NCBI GenBank assembly: GCA_037443945.1
Contig: JBBINH010000009.1
Span: 32,215-96,214 of the forward strand
Reading direction: 5' to 3'
DNA from: SSF26 sp037443945
Lineage (GTDB): Bacteria > Chloroflexota > Anaerolineae > J102
Length of the DNA stretch: 64,000 nucleotides
The notes under the pieces are model-generated. The model was given only the letters and a program-made list of their open reading frames with translations, was not told the origin of the DNA and made no database searches. Position 1 is the first letter of the stretch, and every line of letters begins with the position of its first letter. The translations under genes were made by a program, and so were the position numbers. This document shows positions 49,924 to 56,918 of the stretch, one piece after another.

Positions 49924-50786
49924 GCGACGTCGATCGGGTTCCGGCCTGTCGGTGTCCTCGCCGCCGCGATGTCCGGCCCGGCCTCGGCAGCGGCCGTCAC
50001 CCGCCAGGGGGCTGTGTAGACGCGCAGGCTTTCGCGGCGCACATAGCCGACAACGGTGATGTTCCAGGCCTGGGCCAGGGCTACCGAGCGACTGGTGGGC
50101 GATGTGCGCGAGGCGATGATGGGTACGCCCATCTTGGCCGCCTTGCCCAACATCTCGAAACTGATACGCCCGGTGGTGATGAGGATGGCCCCTTCGGTGG
50201 CAATCCCCTGGAGGAGGGCCTTCCCTCGCAGCTTGTCCAACGTGTTATGACGGCCCACGTCTTCGGCGATGAGGACAATACCCTCCGGCCGACACAAGGC
50301 CGCCGCGTGAATGCCGCGCGTCAGCGGGTACAGGGTCTCGCGGCGGCCTAATTCCTGAAACAGGGCGATCAGTTGGTCCGGCGTGACCGTGGTGGTGTGG
50401 TGCAACGGAGCTTGTCCTTGGCTCAGGTCGTCGAAGGTCACGCCCTCACCGCAACCCGAAGTCTTGATCAGGCGCTGGGGCAATGCCACCGGTCGCCGCA
50501 GCCAGATGTCCACGCAGGTACCGTTTCGTGAGAGTTCGAGCAGTTCGATGTCCTCGAGCGTCTCGATAAAACCCTCGGCCGCCAGAAAGCCGATGGCCAT
50601 GGCCTCCTGGTCCACAGGGGAACACTGATAGGTGACCAGATCACGGCCGTTGACATGCAGACAGAGGGAGATTTCCTCGACGATGGCGGCCGACACGGCC
50701 TGCCACTGCCCGCGGTCGTAGCGCTGATAGACGATGGGTAACGCGCCGGGAGGCAAAAGCGGCGTGCTTTCGCGACCGTCGTTCAT
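49920..50786 (-). CDS. fdhD: Formate dehydrogenase accessory sulfurtransferase FdhD
   Basis: Sulfurtransferase (288 aa) required to sulfurate the molybdenum cofactor of formate dehydrogenase. Conserved segments are 'EEISLCLHVNGRDLVTYQCSP', the Cys loop 'IKTSGCGEG', 'TRGIHAAAL' and 'EDVGRHNTLDKLRGKAL' with 'ITTGRISFEMLGKAAKMGVPII'. It overlaps the fdhF stop by 4 nt and is the last gene of the formate dehydrogenase operon. Confidence 0.95.
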   Translation of the reverse strand: MNDGRESTPLLPPGALPIVYQRYDRGQWQAVSAAIVEEISLCLHVNGRDLVTYQCSPVDQEAMAIGFLAAEGFIETLEDIELLELSRNGTCVDIWLRRPVALPQRLIKTSGCGEGVTFDDLSQGQAPLHHTTTVTPDQLIALFQELGRRETLYPLTRGIHAAALCRPEGIVLIAEDVGRHNTLDKLRGKALLQGIATEGAILITTGRISFEMLGKAAKMGVPIIASRTSPTSRSVALAQAWNITVVGYVRRESLRVYTAPWRVTAAAEAGPDIAAARTPTGRNPIDVA

Positions 50787-52918
50787 TCCAGGACCAGGTT
50801 CCAGTTGTGTTCCTCGGCCGGCTTGATCGCTACAGCCGTGTTTTTGTAGTCGGGGATCTTGGCCGCCGGGTCGAGGGCATCGAGGGTGAGCAGGTTCGCG
50901 GCCGCTTCGACGAAATGGAAGGGCAGGAAAACCGTGCCGATAGGCGAACGGTCTGTCACCTCGACCCGGGCCACCACCTCTCCGCGACGGGAAGCGATGC
51001 GGACCAGGTCGCCCGTGGCTACCGGGATGGCCGCTGCATCGACGGGGTTGATTTCAACGATCGGCTCCGGGTAGATGTCGTTGAGCACCGAACGACGGCT
51101 GAGGGTGCCGCCATGCCAGTGATAGAGCACCCGTCCTGTGGATAGGTTGAGCGGATAGACCGCATCCGGGGTCTCGACCGGTTCGGTAAAGGTGAGAGGC
51201 CAGAATTTGCCCTTGCCGCGCGGGACGCCATCGGCGAACAGATACAGGGTGCCGGGGTCGTTTTCGTCGTAACAGGGGTATTGGATGCCGTGGTGTTCCA
51301 GGCGTTCGTAGGTGATGCCGCGGAACTCCGGCGCCACTTGTCCCACCTCGGCCCAGACCGCTGCCGGATCGCTGTAGTTCCAGCCGGGCCGGACATGCAC
51401 CCCCAAACGACGCTCCAACCGTCGTGCCAGATCGAGGAGGATGTCCAGATCGGCGCGGGCTTCGCCGGGCGGAGGCAAGGCCGGTCGCACGCGCTGGACG
51501 CGGCGTTCGGTGTTCGTGAAGGTCCCGGCCTTTTCGGCAAAGCTGGCCGCCGGCAGGATGACGTGGCCGTAAAGGGCCGTTTCGTTGGCGAAGATGTCCT
51601 GGATCACCAGGAGGTCGAGGTGTTCCAGGGCATGGCGGGCGTGATTCAGGTTGGGTTCCGAAGTCATGGGGTCCTCACCCATAACGTACATGGCCCGGAT
51701 TTGCCCGCGCTCGGCGGCATGGACCATCTCGACGGCCGTAAGGCCGGGTTTGGGATTGAGAGGAACCCCCCATATCGCCTCAAAACGACTGCGCTCGGCA
51801 GCATCGCTGACAAAACGATAGCCCGGCAACACATTCGGCAGGCCACCCATGTCCGAGCAGCCCTGGACATTGTTCTGACCGCGCAAGGGATTGAGGCCGC
51901 CGCCGTACTTACCGATATGACCGCAGAGCATGGCCAGGTTGACCAGGGCCGTGGCGTTGTCGGCGCCGTGGGTGCTCTGGCTGATGCCCATGCCCCAATA
52001 AAGGGCCGCCACCTTGGCGCCGGCGTACATGCGGGCGGCCTGACGGATCTTGGCCGCCGGCACGCCGGTCACGCCTTCGGCCCATTCCGGGGTGTAGGGT
52101 GCCAGCGAGGCGGCATATTCCTCAAAGCCTTCGGTATGTTGGGCGATGTACTCGGCGTTGTACAATCCCTCGGTGACGATGACATTGGCCATGGCCTGGA
52201 ACACGGCGACATCGGTGCCGGGGCGCTGTTGCAGCCACAGGGTGGCAAAATCCACCAGCTCGATCCGTCGCGGGTCGACGACGATCAGTTTGGCCCCACG
52301 TGCCACGGCCTTCTTCAGGCTGAGGGCGATGACGGGATGGTTCTCGGTGGTGTTCGACCCGGTGACCAGGAAGGTGTCGAGATGCTCCATCTCGGCAATG
52401 CTGTTCGACATGGCGGCCGAACCGATGGTGCGCATGAGTCCGGCCACCGAACCGGCGTGGCACAACCGCGAACAGTGGTCGATGTTGTTCGTGCCGAACA
52501 GGGTGCGAAAGAGCTTCTGGAAGATGTAGTTGTCCTCGTTGGTGGCCTTGGCGCAGCAATACGTGCCCAGGCTATCGGGTCCCGATTCCCGATAGATGGC
52601 CACAAGCGTATCGGCCACCAGGTCGAGCGCCTCGTCCCAGCTCGCTTCCCGGTAATCCTCGGCCAGGGAGCGCGCCCGTCGTGCCTTGCCAAAAGGCCGC
52701 CCCGGTACGATGTCCTTACGGATAAGCGGCTTTTTCAGTCGGGTGGGATGATGGACAAAATCGGTGCCAAATCGTCCCTTAACGCACAATTTGCCGTAAT
52801 TCGGCGGCATGTTGAAATCCGCCGTCACGCGCATGATGCGGTTGTTCTCGACATGAAGCTGAATTTGGCAACCAACACCACAAAAAGGACAGGTGGTAGG
52901 CGTTATGTGTGTGGACAT
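50783..52918 (-). CDS. fdhF: NAD-linked formate dehydrogenase, catalytic molybdopterin subunit
   Basis: Molybdenum or tungsten bis-MGD enzyme (711 aa) oxidising formate to CO2. The N-terminal [4Fe-4S] ligands are 'CPFCGVGCQ...CVKG'. The metal ligand is a Cys in 'SRLCHAGSVAGL', not selenocysteine. 'GVNPLRGQNNVQG'-like 'GLNPLRGQNNVQGCSDMGGLP' and the C-terminal 'TGRVLYHWHGGTLSRRS' MopB domain are typical. It lacks the N-terminal NuoG-like domain, which is encoded separately upstream. Together with the 2Fe-2S protein and NuoF/NuoE-like genes it forms a soluble NAD-reducing complex. Confidence 0.95.
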   Translation of the reverse strand: MSTHITPTTCPFCGVGCQIQLHVENNRIMRVTADFNMPPNYGKLCVKGRFGTDFVHHPTRLKKPLIRKDIVPGRPFGKARRARSLAEDYREASWDEALDLVADTLVAIYRESGPDSLGTYCCAKATNEDNYIFQKLFRTLFGTNNIDHCSRLCHAGSVAGLMRTIGSAAMSNSIAEMEHLDTFLVTGSNTTENHPVIALSLKKAVARGAKLIVVDPRRIELVDFATLWLQQRPGTDVAVFQAMANVIVTEGLYNAEYIAQHTEGFEEYAASLAPYTPEWAEGVTGVPAAKIRQAARMYAGAKVAALYWGMGISQSTHGADNATALVNLAMLCGHIGKYGGGLNPLRGQNNVQGCSDMGGLPNVLPGYRFVSDAAERSRFEAIWGVPLNPKPGLTAVEMVHAAERGQIRAMYVMGEDPMTSEPNLNHARHALEHLDLLVIQDIFANETALYGHVILPAASFAEKAGTFTNTERRVQRVRPALPPPGEARADLDILLDLARRLERRLGVHVRPGWNYSDPAAVWAEVGQVAPEFRGITYERLEHHGIQYPCYDENDPGTLYLFADGVPRGKGKFWPLTFTEPVETPDAVYPLNLSTGRVLYHWHGGTLSRRSVLNDIYPEPIVEINPVDAAAIPVATGDLVRIASRRGEVVARVEVTDRSPIGTVFLPFHFVEAAANLLTLDALDPAAKIPDYKNTAVAIKPAEEHNWNLVLE

Positions 52919-52992
52919 AAGCGGTCATTCAGGCTGGGAACAGGCGGTGTCATGACCGCCGGGAAGAGAACGATGGCAGCCGTTGCCGCGTG

Positions 52993-53709
52993 TCACCTCC
53001 CAGGTGCGGACCGGACAACGGCCGGAACCACGTTAGAGGCGCCGTGTGTCGGTGGAGTCCCGACCGGCGCTGCTTCGTACTCACGCTTGCCTTTGAGCGC
53101 GCCCGTGGGACAGGCGCCCACGCAGTTGCCGCAGAAGACACAGGTTGTTTCCGGCATGGGGCGGTCGAAGAAGGTCGCGATGCTGGTGTCAAAACCACGG
53201 CCGTTGAAACCGAGGGCGAAGGTGTACTGCACATCCTCGGCACAGACCTGGACGCAGCGCCAACAGAGGATGCATTTGTCGTAATCGCGCACATAAAAGG
53301 GATTATCGACCTTGACGGCGCCGTGCTCACGACGGACGGCATCAGGTCCGAAACGCCGGGGATGGGCACCGTATTCGGCCAGCAACGCTTGTAACTCCGG
53401 CGCTTCACTCAAATCCACGGCCGAGGCCAGCATCTCCAAGATAACCCGACGGGCCGTGCGCACCCGTTCGCTGTTGGTGTAGATGCGGGCATTAGGCTGA
53501 ACTTTGGCCACACAGGCCGGCACCAGGGTGCGACTGCCCACCCATTCCACCACACAAAGCCGGCAAACGGCATTTGCCGTTAGATGGTCATGATAGCAAA
53601 CGGTGGGGATGCGAATACCGGCCGCGCGGGCCGCATCGAGAACGGTCGTTCCCGGAGGCACCCTGACAATCTGGTCATCGAGATGAACGGAAATGGGGGC
53701 GTTGGACAT
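52993..53709 (-). CDS. NuoG-type 2Fe-2S/4Fe-4S ferredoxin subunit of formate dehydrogenase
   Basis: Electron-transfer subunit (238 aa from the ATG at 53709). An N-terminal plant-type [2Fe-2S] domain ('IPTVCYHDHLTANAVCRLCVVE') is followed by the NuoG-type His/Cys cluster region and two C-terminal [4Fe-4S] motifs ('CILCWRCVQVCAE' and 'CVFCGNCVGACP'). It is equivalent to the N-terminal part of FdsA or NuoG, and it links the molybdopterin subunit to the flavin subunit. A TTG at 53727 would add six residues. Confidence 0.92.
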   Translation of the reverse strand: MSNAPISVHLDDQIVRVPPGTTVLDAARAAGIRIPTVCYHDHLTANAVCRLCVVEWVGSRTLVPACVAKVQPNARIYTNSERVRTARRVILEMLASAVDLSEAPELQALLAEYGAHPRRFGPDAVRREHGAVKVDNPFYVRDYDKCILCWRCVQVCAEDVQYTFALGFNGRGFDTSIATFFDRPMPETTCVFCGNCVGACPTGALKGKREYEAAPVGTPPTHGASNVVPAVVRSAPGR

Positions 53710-53748
53710 GGGTGTGCAACACGGCAAAAACGAGGGAGAAAGTGACGA

Positions 53749-55008
53749 TCATCGCCCGTTGAAGCGGGCAAAGCGACCAGTCATCTCGTCATAGCCCAAA
53801 CGGTCCAGGGCACTGAGGATGGCACCGGAGGCGGTCTGGCCCAGGCCGCAGATGCTGGCATCGCGCATGGTTTGACCGATTTCGCGCAGGGCGTCCAGGT
53901 CGCCGGGGCGTAACCGGTCCATGGCCAGACGTGCGACGATTTCGTACTGGCGCTGCGTGCCGAGCTGACAGGGATAGCATTTGCCGCAGGATTCGTGCCG
54001 GAAGAAGCGGGCAATGCGCCGTAGCACGGCCTTCATATCCACCGAGGTATCGAAGACCATGACTACACCGGAACCGAGGACGGCGTCTATGCGGCGCAGA
54101 CCGTCGAAATCCAACGGCACATCGAGATGCTCTGGGCCGACAAAAAATCCGGCTGCCCCGCCCAACAACACACCGCCTAGTTCACCGCTGCCGGTTACGC
54201 CACCCCCGTAGTCGTAGATCAGAGTCCTCAGCGTGGTCCCCATGGGCGCCTCGACCAGACCCGGATGACGCACCCGGCCGGATAGACAATAGAGCTTGGG
54301 ACCGGGTGACTTTTCCGGGCCGATGCTTTTGAACCAATCCGGCCCGCGCAGGATCAACGGTGGCACGCATAGCAGCGTTTCGACGTTGTTGATGACCGTA
54401 GGGCGGCCGAAAAGGCCGTATTCGGTGGGAAAAGGCGGCTTCAAACGCGGAAAACCACGCTTACCCTCGATGCTTTCGAATAAGGCCGTCTCTTCCCCAC
54501 AAATGTAGGCTCCGGCCCCTTTGCGCACTTCCAGGTCGCAATGGAGACCACTGCCCAGGATATCTCGGCCCAGGTAACCGACATTGTAACAGGCATTCAC
54601 CGCATGCTGCACGCGGGCAATGGCCAGAGGATATTCGCCCCGGATGTAGATGTACCCGCGTTCGGCGCCGACGGCAAACGCTGCGATGATCAAAGCCTCG
54701 ACCAGGGCGAAGGGATCGCTTTCCATGAGGATGCGATCCTTGAACGTACCGGGCTCCGATTCATCGGCATTGGCAACAACGTACTTGGGAGGGGGTGCCT
54801 CACGGACGGCCTTCCACTTGATCCCGGCCGGAAAGGCCGCGCCTCCGCGACCCAGCAGATACGCCTCGCGCAGCATCTCGACCACGGCCTGCGGTCCCAA
54901 TTCCACCGCCCGGGCCAGAGCCTGAAAGCCGCCGGTCGCTTCGTAATCGGAGAGGCTGGTAGGGTTGATCTTACCGACCCGGGCCGTCAACACGGGTTGA
55001 TAGCTCAC
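53749..55008 (-). CDS. NuoF-type NADH-binding flavoprotein subunit of formate dehydrogenase
   Basis: Flavoprotein (419 aa) of the 51 kDa NuoF/HoxF/FdsB family. 'GRGGAAFPAGIKWKAV', 'ANADESEPGTFKDR' and 'GAGAYICGEETALFESIEG' bind FMN/NADH. The C-terminal 'ESCGKCYPCQLGT' with a later Cys in 'ASICGLGQT' holds the [4Fe-4S] cluster. It transfers electrons from the iron-sulfur subunit to NAD+. It overlaps the NuoE-like gene by 4 nt. Confidence 0.95.
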   Translation of the reverse strand: MSYQPVLTARVGKINPTSLSDYEATGGFQALARAVELGPQAVVEMLREAYLLGRGGAAFPAGIKWKAVREAPPPKYVVANADESEPGTFKDRILMESDPFALVEALIIAAFAVGAERGYIYIRGEYPLAIARVQHAVNACYNVGYLGRDILGSGLHCDLEVRKGAGAYICGEETALFESIEGKRGFPRLKPPFPTEYGLFGRPTVINNVETLLCVPPLILRGPDWFKSIGPEKSPGPKLYCLSGRVRHPGLVEAPMGTTLRTLIYDYGGGVTGSGELGGVLLGGAAGFFVGPEHLDVPLDFDGLRRIDAVLGSGVVMVFDTSVDMKAVLRRIARFFRHESCGKCYPCQLGTQRQYEIVARLAMDRLRPGDLDALREIGQTMRDASICGLGQTASGAILSALDRLGYDEMTGRFARFNGR

Positions 55009-55535
55009 GGCGCGCCTCCCAATAAAGCGGGCACCTGTTCCGGACGGACAAAGCCATGGGCCTCCTCGTTGATCATGAGGAAAGGTGCCTGCTCACACCG
55101 CCCCAGACAGGGATGGATCTCCAGGGTGAACTCGCCGTCGGCCGTGGTGCCACCGTGTTCCGGATCCAGGCCCAGATGTGCGGCGCAGGCCCGGACCACC
55201 GCTTCGCTGCCGGCCAGATAACAGGCCAGATCATCGCATACCCGCACGATGGTACGGCCTACGGGATGGTCGTAAAAGAGGGCATAGAATTCGAGCACGT
55301 TGTGCACCTGCACGGCCGGTATGTGCAGGCTTTCGGCGACTTGCGCCGCCAGATCGGCATCCAACCATCCGGTGATGGCCTGGATATCGTGCAGACAGGG
55401 CAGTAAATACGCGCTGCCTTTGCCCCGATACCGTCGTAAAACGGCCCGCACGGCCGTTGCCTGTCGGGGTGAAAGGGTGAGCCGGGAGGTAGGAGCGGAG
55501 ACAGAGGACGACGTTGTCACGGGTAGGCACCCCAT
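55005..55535 (-). CDS. NuoE-type 2Fe-2S subunit of formate dehydrogenase
   Basis: Thioredoxin-like [2Fe-2S] subunit (176 aa) of the 24 kDa NuoE/FdsG family. Cluster ligands are in 'VCDDLACYLAG' (C-x4-C) and 'HPCLGRCEQAP' (C-x3-C). The N-terminal helical bundle ('LPCLHDIQAITGWL', 'NVLEFYALF') is typical. First gene of the formate dehydrogenase operon (NuoE-like, NuoF-like, ferredoxin, fdhF, fdhD). The upstream ribosome binding site is weak. Confidence 0.93.
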   Translation of the reverse strand: MGCLPVTTSSSVSAPTSRLTLSPRQATAVRAVLRRYRGKGSAYLLPCLHDIQAITGWLDADLAAQVAESLHIPAVQVHNVLEFYALFYDHPVGRTIVRVCDDLACYLAGSEAVVRACAAHLGLDPEHGGTTADGEFTLEIHPCLGRCEQAPFLMINEEAHGFVRPEQVPALLGGAP

Positions 55536-55621
55536 GCCAAGAGAGAGCGAAGGAAGTTACGGATACGAGGAATTATACTGCTATCCCCGATCGATGCCAA
55601 GGCGAGACCGGAGCAGTCGCT

Positions 55622-56110
55622 TCACGTCGGCCTCAAAAGGTCTTGCTTCGTTCGCAACGGCCTGTCGGAAGGGCCCAAACGGCTTTCGAGCACATGGCAG
55701 ACGGTTCTGAACTCGGCCAGGCCTTTGATATGGATAACCTCGCTGTTGTGCACCAGAGTGATGACCAGGTCGCCCGTGTCCAGCAAACGGCCGATGGGGC
55801 CCTGGTGGGTATCCACAATGGCGCCGGCCAGGTTGTAATTGCGCGAATAGCGAAAAAGAATACCCCACTTTTCCGTTACGCACTCCGGCGTCACCACAAC
55901 GCTATAGGCTTGCCAGGCCAGAAACTCGTAGATGAACTCCAGACCGAGGAAAAAGGCTGCCAATTGGCAGAGAATTTGTGCCGTTACGGCCTCCGGAGCC
56001 AACCAGAAGAGGAGCAGGAAAACCGTGACGAAGCCGAAGAAGCCCACTGCCAATGCCAGCAGACCCGGTAATATGGCTAACGGGTGGCGTTGGGTTTCGA
56101 TGCGGTTCAT
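55622..56110 (-). CDS. Bacterial PH-domain membrane protein
   Basis: Protein of 162 aa with two N-terminal transmembrane helices ('ILPGLLALAVGFFGFVTVFLLL' region and 'ILCQLAAFFLGLEFIYEFLA') followed by a bPH2-type PH domain ('YSVVVTPECVTEKWGILF', 'LDTGDLVITLV'). The ATG at 56110 is chosen over the longer open frame. The role is unknown. It is not clearly in an operon. Confidence 0.82.
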   Translation of the reverse strand: MNRIETQRHPLAILPGLLALAVGFFGFVTVFLLLFWLAPEAVTAQILCQLAAFFLGLEFIYEFLAWQAYSVVVTPECVTEKWGILFRYSRNYNLAGAIVDTHQGPIGRLLDTGDLVITLVHNSEVIHIKGLAEFRTVCHVLESRLGPSDRPLRTKQDLLRPT

Positions 56111-56264
56111 GGGGGTACCCTCGTGGGGGCAGCAACCGGTCAACCTCATCCCCACTTTAGCATGGCCCCTATGGAGAAGAAAGCCCCTTTCGATCATCCC
56201 CGCCGCGACGAAGGACCCCCCTTTCTCACGCCAACGGGGTTATGCGTTTTCTGCGTGGGTTTTT

Positions 56265-56918
56265 TTACTCGTGTTTAGGGAACCTGTCCTCTACCGTTCC
56301 CCGCGGCAGCAATCCTCGCTCATAAGCCACGGCGATCGCCTGGGCGCGATTGCGTACGCCGAGTTTCTGGAAAATGTCGGTCAAATGCTTTTTGACCGTT
56401 CCCTCGGCAATGTTCAGCTCGCGGGCAATCTCTTTATCCTGGTAACCGTTGGCGACCCATTTCAACACCTCCAGTTCGCGCTCGGTCAACCGTTCTAGCG
56501 GTGGCACTTCGGGAGGTGTCAGCGGTACGGCCAGAACTTCTCGGATGCGTTCACCCAGGGAATCCGGATCGTGGACCACATCTTTCGAGAGGACCAGGTG
56601 CGCTCCGGCCTGGCGGGCCCGTTCGACCAGCTCCGGTCTGGTATTGAAGTAGTTGGTAACGGCCAAGATGCGTGTTTCGGGGGCAATTTTGCGAATTTCC
56701 ATGATAGCGCTTATGGTTTCATTTTCTTGAAAGCCCGGATAAAACAGATCGAACAATAGAACGTCCGGTTTTGTTTCCTTGATTTTGATAATAGCTTCAT
56801 GAGGTGTTTTGGCTTCACCGCTAATCCTGACATTGTCAACCGATTCCAGGGTACGCAAAAACCCTTTGCGCTCGTAATAGTGGTCATCACAGACGAGGAT
56901 CGAGATGACTTCGGCCAT
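56265..56918 (-). CDS. NarL/LuxR-type response regulator
   Basis: Two-component response regulator (217 aa). The receiver domain has the phosphorylatable Asp in 'DVLLFDLFYPG', an acidic pair 'VCDDHYYERKG' and Lys in 'LVLSKDV'. The C-terminal LuxR-type helix-turn-helix is 'LTERELEVLKWVANGYQDKEIARELNIAEGTVKKHLTDIFQKLGV'. The ATG at 56918 lies inside the end of the histidine kinase gene (32-nt overlap), which implies translational coupling with the cognate kinase. Confidence 0.93.
   Translation of the reverse strand: MAEVISILVCDDHYYERKGFLRTLESVDNVRISGEAKTPHEAIIKIKETKPDVLLFDLFYPGFQENETISAIMEIRKIAPETRILAVTNYFNTRPELVERARQAGAHLVLSKDVVHDPDSLGERIREVLAVPLTPPEVPPLERLTERELEVLKWVANGYQDKEIARELNIAEGTVKKHLTDIFQKLGVRNRAQAIAVAYERGLLPRGTVEDRFPKHE

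Noticed and set aside
50783..52918. Selenocysteine formate dehydrogenase
   Set aside because: The metal-ligand codon is TGC (Cys) in the 'RLCHAGSV' region, and the frame needs no TGA read-through.
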